Below, in pieces: positions 1 through 4,867 of a stretch of 6,978 nt of DNA (position 1 is its first letter; every line of letters starts with the position of its first letter). The notes under the pieces are model-generated. The model was given only the letters and a program-made list of their open reading frames with translations, was not told the DNA's origin and did not search any database. The stretch is from Firmicutes bacterium UBA5496 (lineage in GTDB: Bacteria > Bacillota > Proteinivoracia > UBA4975). The stretch lies in NCBI GenBank assembly GCA_002427015.1, contig DIPE01000089.1, forward strand, positions 39,019-45,996, given 5' to 3'. The translations under genes were made by a program, and so were the position numbers.

Positions 1-2
1 GG

Positions 3-89
3 CAAGGAGCAGCTAATTTTTGCCCCCAATGCGGCAAACCCCTGACCCCTCAAGCACATTTTTGCGGAAGCTGCGGCGCAAAAATATAG
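3..89 (+). CDS. C-terminal end of a zinc-ribbon protein (5' partial)
   Basis: The frame starting at base 3 is open from the window edge and reads a short tail with two CxxC knuckles: C-P-Q-C followed by C-G-S-C, ending G-A-K-I before a TAG stop. Two CxxC pairs about ten residues apart (NFCPQCGK...HFCGSCGAKI) are typical of the small zinc_ribbon / DZR domains found at either end of Bacillota membrane or regulatory proteins, where they bind one zinc ion. Only 28 codons are visible, so the function of the whole protein cannot be given. It converges on the minus-strand membrane-protein gene 31 bases downstream, and no convincing terminator hairpin separates them. Confidence 0.75.
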   Translation, partial: QGAANFCPQCGKPLTPQAHFCGSCGAKI

Positions 90-120
90 AGGGGACTGCT
101 GTGGGGAAGCCGGCCCTGTT

Positions 121-399
121 TTATTTTAAATTCAGCTTGCTCAACAGGTCATGGATAAAGTTGGAGCCCCGGGAAATTATCAATCCCGTCAAAAAGTAGT
201 CGATCCAGCGCACTGCCAGGTTCACTTGCAGGGCGCTGAGCAGGCCGGTGGCTGTCGCCGTGGCCAGCAGCACGCCAACCACTACAGAAGCCAGCTGGCT
301 TTTCCAATCGCGGATGCCGGGGATTGCCGCTTTAATAATATCCACACAGACTTCTACCAGCATAGCGAGGACAATTAAAATTGCGAAGGCGTTGGCCAT
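121..399 (-). CDS. Small holin-like integral membrane protein, unknown function
   Basis: This 92-residue protein is almost entirely hydrophobic. One membrane segment covers about residues 3-25, a second about 35-58 (V-V-V-G-V-L-L-A-T-A), and a third, shorter one about 65-77. A polar tail follows with the motif S-R-G-S-N-F-I-H-D-L-L. The start is supported by a GGAGGTG ribosome binding site (about 408-414) upstream of the ATG. Size and topology resemble phage-holin-like or small conserved membrane proteins of Clostridia, but I see no adjacent endolysin or phage genes, so a lysis role is not supported. The ORF reads opposite to the zinc-ribbon gene and to everything up to 4707. An AT-rich inverted repeat (427-451) lies just upstream of it. 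Membrane location is well supported; function is unknown. Confidence 0.8.
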   Translation of the reverse strand: MANAFAILIVLAMLVEVCVDIIKAAIPGIRDWKSQLASVVVGVLLATATATGLLSALQVNLAVRWIDYFLTGLIISRGSNFIHDLLSKLNLK

Positions 400-426
400 T
401 GAATTTACACCTCCAAATTTCGTTGA

Positions 427-451
427 TTTATTTTAAACTTATTAAAATAAA
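427..451. repeat. AT-rich inverted repeat upstream of the small membrane-protein gene
   Basis: TTTATTTTA at 427-435 is matched exactly by its reverse complement TAAAATAAA at 443-451, with a 7-base spacer. It lies 28 bases upstream of the start codon of the minus-strand membrane protein and at the edge of the duplicated promoter block. It could be an operator, or an UP-element-like A/T tract for the plus-strand promoter at 487-516. The symmetry is seen in the sequence; any function is inferred. Confidence 0.4.
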
Positions 452-494
452 GCGGTGTTTAGCACCCGTTAGATATGATTTTCCAGTTGCTTTA
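436..494 (+). repeat. Promoter-associated direct repeat, copy A
   Basis: This block matches 1539-1598. From 452 to 494 it is 39 of 43 identical to 1556-1598 at a constant offset of 1104 bases. A flanking A-rich stretch is also similar, with one single-base length difference. The perfectly conserved core reads GATATGATTTTCCAGTTGC and includes the putative -35 element. Copy B sits directly upstream of the 6S RNA gene, so copy A most likely marks a duplicated promoter region. No terminal inverted repeats or transposase are present. Confidence 0.8.
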
Positions 495-516
495 TTGGAG
501 CAAAGTATCTTAACTT
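487..516 (+). promoter_or_regulatory. Putative promoter for the short transcript ending near 579
   Basis: TTGCTT (487-492), an 18-base spacer and TAACTT (511-516) align without gaps to the putative 6S promoter TTGCTT-18-TAAACT at 1591-1620. Neither is a strong consensus sigma-A promoter, but the positional match between two copies and the terminator that follows support promoter function. The predicted start is near 523. Confidence 0.5.
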
Positions 517-522
517 TTGCAG

Positions 523-579
523 TCAGCATAATAATTTAGGCTGCCAAAGCCTTAGTAACAAGGTCTTGGCGGCCTTTTT
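523..579 (+). ncRNA. Candidate small RNA (about 57 nt)
   Basis: The putative promoter at 487-516 is followed within about 25 bases by a strong intrinsic terminator, leaving a transcript of about 57 nt with no start codon plus ribosome binding site. No plus-strand gene lies upstream that would need this terminator, because the nearest upstream gene runs the other way. The simplest reading is a short, terminator-ended RNA. I do not recognise a family; it does not look like 6S RNA although its promoter resembles the 6S one. An attenuated leader of the downstream operon is less likely because that operon has its own strong promoter at 639-667. Confidence 0.4.
539..579 (+). terminator. Intrinsic terminator
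   Basis: GGCTGCCAAAGCC (539-551) pairs with GGTCTTGGCGGCC (562-574) in a 13-base stem with one mismatch and a 10-base loop, followed by five T residues (575-579). The T-run is on the plus-strand side only, so it terminates rightward transcription. Confidence 0.85.
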
Positions 580-638
580 AGCATTACTATTTTCTGTTGC
601 TAAATTGTCCCAGACTTTTAAAAAGGTTTAAGATACTC

Positions 639-667
639 TTGACCCATTTTACAAACAATAGTATTCT
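639..667 (+). promoter_or_regulatory. Sigma-A promoter of the leader ORF / membrane-protein operon
   Basis: TTGACC (639-644), a 17-base spacer and TATTCT (662-667) form a good housekeeping promoter. The predicted start is near 674, almost on the ribosome binding site at 674-681, so the 5' leader is extremely short. Confidence 0.7.
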
Positions 668-689
668 AGGTAAAAGGAGGGAACTAATT

Positions 690-749
690 ATGTTTCGAGG
701 GCTGGTGGTTAAGAACCCTAAGTACTGTTGTAACCTATTACTAGAATGA
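690..749 (+). CDS. 19-residue leader peptide ORF
   Basis: An ATG at 690 follows AAAGGAGGGA (673-682) with good spacing and opens a 19-codon frame (M-F-R-G-L-V-V-K-N-P-K-Y-C-C-N-L-L-L-E) that ends in TGA at 747-749. The stop overlaps the ATG of the next gene as ATGA. The next gene has no ribosome binding site of its own, so this ORF probably delivers ribosomes to it by translational coupling. The peptide has no signal sequence and is not recognisable. A frameshifted N-terminus of the downstream protein is possible, but that protein begins with a normal signal-anchor, which argues for a true leader. Translation is inferred from the ribosome binding site and the overlap. Confidence 0.55.
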   Translation: MFRGLVVKNPKYCCNLLLE

Positions 750-1306
750 AGAGCCTAAACCGAATAAGGCCACTTTGCTACTTGGTTATTATTGGCATCC
801 TTTGGGCGGGGTTAGCCTTACAAGGGAAAGTATTACTGGAAAAACGTCGGGAGTGTGAAGAAACCACTTCTGACAGAGTAAGAATGCTGATGGGGAAACA
901 TTACAACAGTGTTTACGACATCCACTCAATTGCGGAAAGCATACTTTCGGGAGATGCTGCGACAACTGCGACAATCATCCCCTTACTGAGACATATAGAC
1001 GGAGCTAGGCAAAGTTATGATGATGCCCTGTTATTCGAGGACGGCATCCCTTCCTCCTATGTGAGTCTGCTATTCTACCGCTACGATAACGCTATTAGCG
1101 ATTACCTTTTCGGTAATCTTTTGGGTGACAACTCCAGAATCATGGGCAATGAGGATTTCATTACGGTTGTAAAGGATTTAGAATTATACTCATCTTGGGT
1201 TTTAATGAAATTTGGGTACAAAAAAACGGGCGAAGTTTATCACGATAAAGATTTAAAAGAAAGCAGCATCTTTGAGGAGTTATCTTTAAAACCGCCCGAT
1301 TATTAG
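746..1306 (+). CDS. Membrane-anchored extracytoplasmic protein of unknown function
   Basis: This 186-residue protein starts with a short positive region (K-S-L-N-R-I-R), then one hydrophobic segment at about residues 10-26, then a charged soluble domain. That layout predicts a signal anchor with the domain outside the cell. C11 lies at the start of the hydrophobic stretch and is not in a lipobox, so a lipoprotein is unlikely. The soluble part has a mixed helical character with many acidic and tyrosine residues; I recognise no family, catalytic motif or repeat. Translation appears coupled to the 19-codon ORF through the ATGA overlap. Base composition is visibly AT-richer than tcdA or rarA, and the unit is framed by terminators at 539-579 and 1390-1424, suggesting an acquired or lineage-specific gene. 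Coding status is supported by promoter, ribosome binding site, coupling and terminator. Confidence 0.7.
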   Translation: MKSLNRIRPLCYLVIIGILWAGLALQGKVLLEKRRECEETTSDRVRMLMGKHYNSVYDIHSIAESILSGDAATTATIIPLLRHIDGARQSYDDALLFEDGIPSSYVSLLFYRYDNAISDYLFGNLLGDNSRIMGNEDFITVVKDLELYSSWVLMKFGYKKTGEVYHDKDLKESSIFEELSLKPPDY

Positions 1307-1389
1307 TACCCTCTACCCATCAGGTCTGTAAGAGAGAAATGCAGGGTCGAAGGATTTTGCCGAATGGCGCCCAAGACTAAGACTGTATG

Positions 1390-1424
1390 CCGCCGTTTTC
1401 CCTTGCCAGGAAAGGGCGGTTTTT
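1390..1424 (+). terminator. Intrinsic terminator after the unknown membrane-anchored protein
   Basis: CCGCCGTTTTCC (1390-1401) pairs with GGAAAGGGCGG (1409-1419) apart from one bulged G, with a short loop, followed by five T residues (1420-1424). The bases between the stop at 1306 and this hairpin contain nothing else I can name. Confidence 0.85.
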
Positions 1425-1471
1425 CAATCCGAGTTAGTATAATAATGACAAGATAGGGCAGTAGAACGAAA

Positions 1472-1494
1472 AGACATTGCTGTAGTTAATGTCT
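1472..1494. repeat. Short inverted repeat in the gap before promoter copy B
   Basis: AGACATT (1472-1478) and AATGTCT (1488-1494) are perfect reverse complements with a 9-base loop. A TATAAT-like hexamer lies upstream (1438-1443) but has no matching -35. The interval 1425-1538 otherwise shows no gene I can support. Confidence 0.3.
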
Positions 1495-1538
1495 ATAAGA
1501 AGGTGAGCTTCGTGGATACAGGTTATATTGATTCCGGG

Positions 1539-1598
1539 AACTTATTAAAAAAAAAGCGATGTTTAGCACCTGACAGATATGATTTTCCAGTTGCTTTA
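1539..1598 (+). repeat. Promoter-associated direct repeat, copy B
   Basis: This is the partner of 436-494, with 39 of 43 identical bases over 1556-1598. It lies immediately upstream of the 6S RNA and includes the putative -35 element. Unlike copy A, it also carries GTTTAGCAC (1561-1569) matched by the perfect reverse complement GTGCTAAAC at 1611-1619, which spans the -10 region. That symmetry could be an operator or be coincidental. Confidence 0.8.
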
Positions 1599-1620
1599 CT
1601 CAGTGAAAGTGTGCTAAACT
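1591..1620 (+). promoter_or_regulatory. Putative 6S RNA promoter
   Basis: TTGCTT (1591-1596), an 18-base spacer and TAAACT (1615-1620) lie 7-15 bases upstream of the predicted 5' end of the 6S RNA. The arrangement is identical, base for base in spacing, to the promoter-like element at 487-516. Confidence 0.55.
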
Positions 1621-1629
1621 GTAGCCAGA

Positions 1630-1825
1630 AACAAGAATCCCTGCTGTGTGCGAATCAGACTGTATTTTTTGAGCCAACAAAGATGAATCGGGAGCCATGT
1701 CTCCGACGGCGTAGAATAAGCCCTAAAAGTCATTGGGGACATTTGAAAGCGCCGGGCAGGCACCCACCTGCGGAAGCAGGTTCAAAAAATGCGGTTCAAA
1801 ACGGCACGGCGGGGTATTTTTTTTT
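1630..1825 (+). ncRNA. ssrS: 6S RNA
   Basis: 6S RNA binds housekeeping RNA polymerase holoenzyme, imitating an open promoter, and lowers transcription in stationary phase. The segment folds as expected for the family. A closing stem pairs ATCCC-GCTGTGT around 1637-1649 with GCACGGC-GGGGT around 1804-1815, with small bulges. A 10-bp apical helix joins 1697-1706 to 1733-1742. Its loop holds GGC/GCC and the stretch GCCCTAAAAG, which resembles E. coli 6S GCCTTAAAAC. A hairpin ACCTGC-GGAA-GCAGGT (1766-1781) is followed by TTCAAA, like the ACCTTGAACC region of E. coli 6S. Nine T residues (1817-1825) follow the closing stem. The gene directly precedes tcdA, as bsrA precedes yrvM in B. subtilis. Exact ends are estimated to about 10 bases. 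Confidence 0.85.
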
Positions 1826-1842
1826 ACATTGGAGTGGGTTTT

Positions 1843-2541
1843 ATGCAGCGATTTTCAAGGACTCGGATGCTAATTGGCGAAAAGGGGCTTTCGGCCCTGG
1901 CAGGGGTAAAGGTGGTCATTGTGGGGGTTGGCGGCGTGGGTTCTTATACTGCCGAAGCCCTGGCCCGGGCGGGAATCGGTTCCTTGCGCCTGATAGATCA
2001 CGATTCAATTGATATTAGCAATATCAATCGTCAACTCCATGCCCTGGATTCCACAGTGGGCAAAGCCAAGGTGGCTGTCCTCGCTGACAGGTTCCGAGAG
2101 ATAAATCCTGAGATGCGCCTGGAGCCAATCCAGGAGTTTTATGTTCCGGAGCAGGGGCAGACGCTTCTTGCGGGCTTTGATTGGGTTATAGATGCCGTGG
2201 ATACAGTTGCAGCCAAGACAGATATTGTCTGCCGCGCTTTGGAAACAGGCCAAGGAGTAATCTCTTCCATGGGCACAGGCAACAAGCTGGATGCGGCGCT
2301 TTTGCGGGTGGACGATATTTCCAAAACTTTTAACTGCCCTCTGGCCAGGGTTTTTCGCCGGGAATTGGGGAAGAAAGGAATCCGCAGGGGTGTGCCCGTT
2401 GTCTGGTCTCCGGAATTGCCTCAGTCTGCTGAGGATCAGAGCGCGTCCCGGACCCCGGCCAGCATTTCCTATGTGCCTGCCGTTGCCGGCCTGCTCATGG
2501 CCTCTTATGTGGTCAATAAAATCATACAGCGTAAAAGCTGA
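1843..2541 (+). CDS. tcdA: tRNA threonylcarbamoyladenosine dehydratase (TcdA/CsdL, YrvM-type)
   Basis: TcdA uses ATP to cyclise the t6A side chain at position 37 of ANN-decoding tRNAs to the hydantoin ct6A, in the cytoplasm. This 232-residue protein has the ThiF/E1-like Rossmann fold: nucleotide loop G-V-G-G-V-G-S at residues 28-34, then R-L-I-D-H-D-S-I-D-I-S-N-I-N-R-Q at 49-64, which is the hallmark of the family, and D-A-V-D-T further on. The C-terminal half carries F-N-C-P-L-A-R and a V-W-S-P-E-L-P motif as in TcdA rather than ThiF or MoeB, and there is no CxxC zinc pair. The ATG at 1843 is chosen because GGAGTGG (1831-1837) precedes it; an upstream in-frame ATG at 1789 would put 18 codons inside the 6S RNA. 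Transcription must come by read-through of the 6S terminator or from an unseen promoter. A terminator follows at 2543-2579. Confidence 0.93.
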   Translation: MQRFSRTRMLIGEKGLSALAGVKVVIVGVGGVGSYTAEALARAGIGSLRLIDHDSIDISNINRQLHALDSTVGKAKVAVLADRFREINPEMRLEPIQEFYVPEQGQTLLAGFDWVIDAVDTVAAKTDIVCRALETGQGVISSMGTGNKLDAALLRVDDISKTFNCPLARVFRRELGKKGIRRGVPVVWSPELPQSAEDQSASRTPASISYVPAVAGLLMASYVVNKIIQRKS

Positions 2542-2542
2542 G

Positions 2543-2579
2543 AGGATGGTTAAGCTAAAAGCACCCATCCTTTTTATTT
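2543..2579 (+). terminator. Intrinsic terminator after tcdA
   Basis: AGGATGG (2543-2549) pairs with CCATCCT (2565-2571), with an inner GCT/AGC contact in the loop, and is followed by TTTTT-A-TTT. The T-run merges directly into the next promoter's -35 element. Confidence 0.8.
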
Positions 2580-2607
2580 GACATAATTGCTGGGGATATG
2601 CTAAAAT
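2578..2607 (+). promoter_or_regulatory. Sigma-A promoter of the csoR-like/rseC/rarA operon
   Basis: A perfect TTGACA (2578-2583), an 18-base spacer and TAAAAT (2602-2607) precede the repressor gene. Downstream, TACC (2618-2621) and GGTA (2629-2632) flank a G-rich core that overlaps the ribosome binding site. CsoR-family repressors favour G/C-rich symmetric operators, so this could be an autoregulatory site, but that is inference. Confidence 0.75.
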
Positions 2608-2637
2608 TTTCATAAATTACCGGGGGAGGGTATTTTA

Positions 2638-2919
2638 GTGGATGAACAAAAAACCAAGATAATCAATCGCTTGCGCCGCATCGAAGGCCAGGTCAAGGGA
2701 ATTCAAAAGATGCTGGACTCTGAACAGTGCTGCGCAGATATACTGGTGCAGATTGCCGCCGTGCGCGCGGCCATAAACAAGGTTGGCGGCCTGATCTTTG
2801 AGCGCTATTCTCAAAACTGCCTGGCGGGGGCTGCTACCCCCGAGGCCCAGGAGCAGGCCCTGAGCAATCTGTTAAAGACCATGAACAGCTTTATTAAGGG
2901 CGGGGGTGGATTAGAATGA
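2638..2919 (+). CDS. CsoR/RcnR/CstR-family transcriptional repressor, thiol type
   Basis: This 93-residue all-helical repressor begins with GTG after GGGGGAGGG. It shows the family signature: I-I-N-R-L-R-R-I-E-G-Q-V-K-G-I at residues 8-22, then C31-C32 and V-Q-I-A-A-V-R-A-A-I-N-K-V-G at 37-50, then C61. In Cu(I)-sensing CsoR the ligands are Cys, His (+25) and Cys (+29). Here C32 and C61 keep the 29-residue spacing, but the His position is Y57. Loss of the His with retention of both Cys is the pattern of CstR-like persulfide sensors, so sulfur or redox sensing is more likely than copper sensing; a formaldehyde-type sensor seems less likely. The vicinal C31-C32 pair is an extra feature. The gene is first in an operon, with its stop overlapping the rseC start (ATGA). 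It probably regulates its own operon. Confidence 0.88.
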   Translation: MDEQKTKIINRLRRIEGQVKGIQKMLDSEQCCADILVQIAAVRAAINKVGGLIFERYSQNCLAGAATPEAQEQALSNLLKTMNSFIKGGGGLE

Positions 2920-3380
2920 ATCAAATCGGTAAAATCATCAGCATAGAGGACAAGATGGCAACGGTAGAACTGGAAAGAAGCAGCGCCTGCGCCAAATGCG
3001 GCATCTGCCATCTGGGGGAGACGCAAATTCTCCATATTGATGTAGAAAACAGCATCAATGCCCAGGTGGGGCAAAGGGTGCTCATTGCCGTTGGCCAGGG
3101 AAGCGTCCTCAAAGCCAGCTCGATTTTATATCTCATTCCCCTCCTGGCATTAGTGGGGGGAATCGGTTTGGCCTATTTACTGGAAGTTTTCATCGGCCTC
3201 CCGGGCAATGTGGATTGGTGGGGAATCGGTATAGGGCTGACCTTGTTTTTCCTGGCCTATGTGATTATTCGCCTGCAGGAACCGGCCTTGCGCAGCAATC
3301 CAGCCTATGCCCCCCGCATGCTCAGACTTGCCGGCGAGCAGGAAGATATCAGCAACCTCTGCGGAAAAGTCGATGAGTGA
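2916..3380 (+). CDS. RseC/MucC-like SoxR-reducing-system membrane protein
   Basis: This 154-residue protein matches the RseC_MucC family, small membrane proteins linked to electron-transfer (Rnf/Rsx) complexes and to SoxR reduction. An N-terminal beta-rich domain (I-G-K-I-I-S-I...A-T-V-E-L-E-R) leads into the cysteine cluster C25-A-K-C28-G-I-C31, a probable metal or Fe-S binding site. Two membrane helices at about residues 65-90 and 101-120 follow, then a polar cytoplasmic tail with one more Cys (C149). The ATG overlaps the stop of the thiol repressor by four bases (ATGA), and rarA begins eight bases before its own stop, so the three genes are translationally linked. No rnf genes are in the window. 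The repressor's likely redox signal fits a redox membrane partner, but the pairing is inference. The family call is confident. Confidence 0.85.
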   Translation: MNQIGKIISIEDKMATVELERSSACAKCGICHLGETQILHIDVENSINAQVGQRVLIAVGQGSVLKASSILYLIPLLALVGGIGLAYLLEVFIGLPGNVDWWGIGIGLTLFFLAYVIIRLQEPALRSNPAYAPRMLRLAGEQEDISNLCGKVDE

Positions 3381-4707
3381 TTTATTCAGCTACGGGCTGC
3401 AGCAAAAGCAAGGCGACAGCAGCATCCCCCTGGCTGCCCGCATGCGCCCCCGCACCTTAGATGAATTTGCCGGCCAAAAACATATTGTCGGCCCCGGTAG
3501 CCTGCTAAGGCGGGCCATCCTGGCCGACCGCCTCACTTCCATGATTTTTTACGGTCCCCCCGGCACCGGCAAGACAACTTTGGCGGCGGTAATCGCCAAC
3601 CAGACCAAGGCCAGCTTTCAGCGCCTTAACGCCGTGACCGCAGGGGTGGCCCAGGTGCGGGAAGTGCTGGAGGAAGCAAAAAGTAAACTGGAAATGTACC
3701 ATCAGCCCACGATATTATTTATCGATGAGATTCACCGCTTCAACAAGAGCCAGCAGGATGCCCTGCTGCCGGCAGTGGAAGACGGCACAGTGCTGTTAAT
3801 CGGCGCCACCACCGGCAATCCCTATTTTAGCGTCAACTCTGCCCTCCTCTCTAGGAGCCGGATTTTCGAACTTTATCCCCTGAGCAAAGAGGAAATTGGC
3901 GGGATTATGGATAGCGCCCTAATTGACAAGGAGAGGGGCTTGGGCCAGCTGGAGATCGAGCTTACCCCATCCGCCCGGGAACATATTCTCAATACCGCCG
4001 ACGGCGATGCCCGGGTGGCCCTAAATGCTCTGGAACTGGCCGCCCTAACTACCCCGCCGGGGGAGGACGGGAAAATATCAATCGACCAGCAGGCGGCAGA
4101 GCAATCGGTGCAGCGCCGAGCAGTGCGCTATGACCGGGATGGGGACAACCATTATGATGTAATCTCGGCTTTCATTAAGTCTATCCGGGGGTCCGACCCC
4201 GATGCCGCTCTCTTTTGGCTTGCCCGCATGCTGGATGCCGGCGAGGACCCGCGGTTTATTGCCCGCCGCCTATATATTTCCGCCAGCGAAGACATCGGCC
4301 ACGGCGATCCCCTGGCCCTGCTGGTGGCGGAGGCGGCTTTCCGGGCGGTGGAAGTCCTGGGCATGCCCGAGGCCAGGATTCCCCTGGCCCAGGCGGTCAC
4401 CCATTTGGCCTGCGCCCCCAAGAGCAACGCCGCTTATCTGGCCCTGGAACGGGCCACAGAGGACGCCAGGCATGCCAGCGACACCGGCGTGCCCAACCAT
4501 TTGCGGGACGGCAGTTACCCCGGGGCGAAAAAGCTGGGCCATGGGGACAATTACATCTATCCCCATGAGTATCCCGGGCATTATATTAAACAACAATACC
4601 TGCCTGATTCCCTTGCCCACCGGCGCTACTATTATCCCGGCGACCTTGGCTATGAAAAGCGCCTGCGCCAATGGCTGGAGGCCACCAAGGGCTTGCCGGA
4701 GGATTAA
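3373..4707 (+). CDS. rarA: Replication-associated AAA+ recombination ATPase RarA (MgsA/YrvN)
   Basis: RarA is a cytoplasmic AAA+ clamp-loader-like ATPase that acts at stalled replication forks, interacting with SSB and single-strand/double-strand junctions (bacterial relative of WRNIP1/Mgs1). This 444-residue protein is the usual length and has P-L-A-A-R-M-R-P-R-T-L-D-E-F-x-G-Q near the start, Walker A G-P-P-G-T-G-K-T at 61-68, Walker B I-L-F-I-D-E at 114-119 followed by I-H-R-F-N-K-S-Q-Q-D, sensor 1 G-A-T-T-G-N-P-Y-F at 144-152 and arginine-finger S-R-S-R-I-F at 160-165. The C-terminal tetramerisation region has the typical Y-P-H-E-Y-P and Y-Y-Y-P motifs. The ATG at 3373 is preferred because homologues begin close to M-S-D-L-F; an upstream ATG at 3307 would extend far into rseC. 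The overlap with rseC indicates coupling. In B. subtilis rarA follows tcdA directly; here two redox genes lie between. Confidence 0.95.
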   Translation: MSDLFSYGLQQKQGDSSIPLAARMRPRTLDEFAGQKHIVGPGSLLRRAILADRLTSMIFYGPPGTGKTTLAAVIANQTKASFQRLNAVTAGVAQVREVLEEAKSKLEMYHQPTILFIDEIHRFNKSQQDALLPAVEDGTVLLIGATTGNPYFSVNSALLSRSRIFELYPLSKEEIGGIMDSALIDKERGLGQLEIELTPSAREHILNTADGDARVALNALELAALTTPPGEDGKISIDQQAAEQSVQRRAVRYDRDGDNHYDVISAFIKSIRGSDPDAALFWLARMLDAGEDPRFIARRLYISASEDIGHGDPLALLVAEAAFRAVEVLGMPEARIPLAQAVTHLACAPKSNAAYLALERATEDARHASDTGVPNHLRDGSYPGAKKLGHGDNYIYPHEYPGHYIKQQYLPDSLAHRRYYYPGDLGYEKRLRQWLEATKGLPED

Positions 4708-4750
4708 AAAAAGCTGACCCCTCGGGGCGCTAATAAGATTCCTGTTTATC

Positions 4751-4789
4751 GAAGGAGTGGCATGATTGTGGTCATGCCACTTCTTTTTC
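4751..4789 (+). terminator. Intrinsic terminator of the csoR-like/rseC/rarA operon
   Basis: AGTGGCATGA (4756-4765) and TCATGCCACT (4772-4781) form a perfect 10-bp stem with a 6-base loop. The stem can extend through G-A-A-G/C-T-T and is followed by a T-run (4784-4788). It serves rightward transcription. Confidence 0.9.
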
Positions 4790-4826
4790 AAAAAAAAGAC
4801 CATCAGACTATTAACGGTTAATGGTC
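4790..4826 (-). terminator. Intrinsic terminator of the minus-strand ArsR cassette
   Basis: On the minus strand GACCAT and ATGGTC (plus positions 4821-4826 and 4798-4803) form a stem enclosing a smaller TTAA symmetry (4810-4820). Eight T residues on the minus strand follow (A residues at 4790-4797). It abuts the opposing rarA terminator, so the two converging units each have their own stop. Confidence 0.75.
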
Positions 4827-4867
4827 ATTTCGATATTCGGTTTTCTAACTTGGCGGCGAACGGTCCT

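Noticed and set aside
436..1598. Insertion sequence or composite element bounded by the two direct repeats
   Set aside because: There is no transposase, no terminal inverted repeat and no short target duplication; the repeats coincide with promoters instead.
1789..1842. N-terminal extension of TcdA from the ATG at 1789
   Set aside because: It would lie inside the 3' arm and U-tail of the 6S RNA and has no ribosome binding site, whereas the ATG at 1843 has GGAGTGG.
1503..2012. A 169-codon plus-strand frame with a possible ribosome binding site near 1500
   Set aside because: It runs through promoter copy B, the whole 6S RNA and into tcdA in another frame. The first 30 codons share residues with the same frame at 453-539, but copy A has no start there and the match is better explained as a conserved promoter block.
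2005..2613. 202-codon minus-strand frame opposite tcdA
   Set aside because: It is an antisense shadow of tcdA with no ribosome binding site or recognisable domain.
3307..3372. Upstream start for RarA
   Set aside because: The extra 22 codons overlap rseC and do not resemble the conserved start of RarA proteins.
4202..4803. Long frames on both strands over the 3' part of rarA
   Set aside because: They are low-complexity frames caused by the GC-rich rarA codons, and rarA itself is unambiguous.
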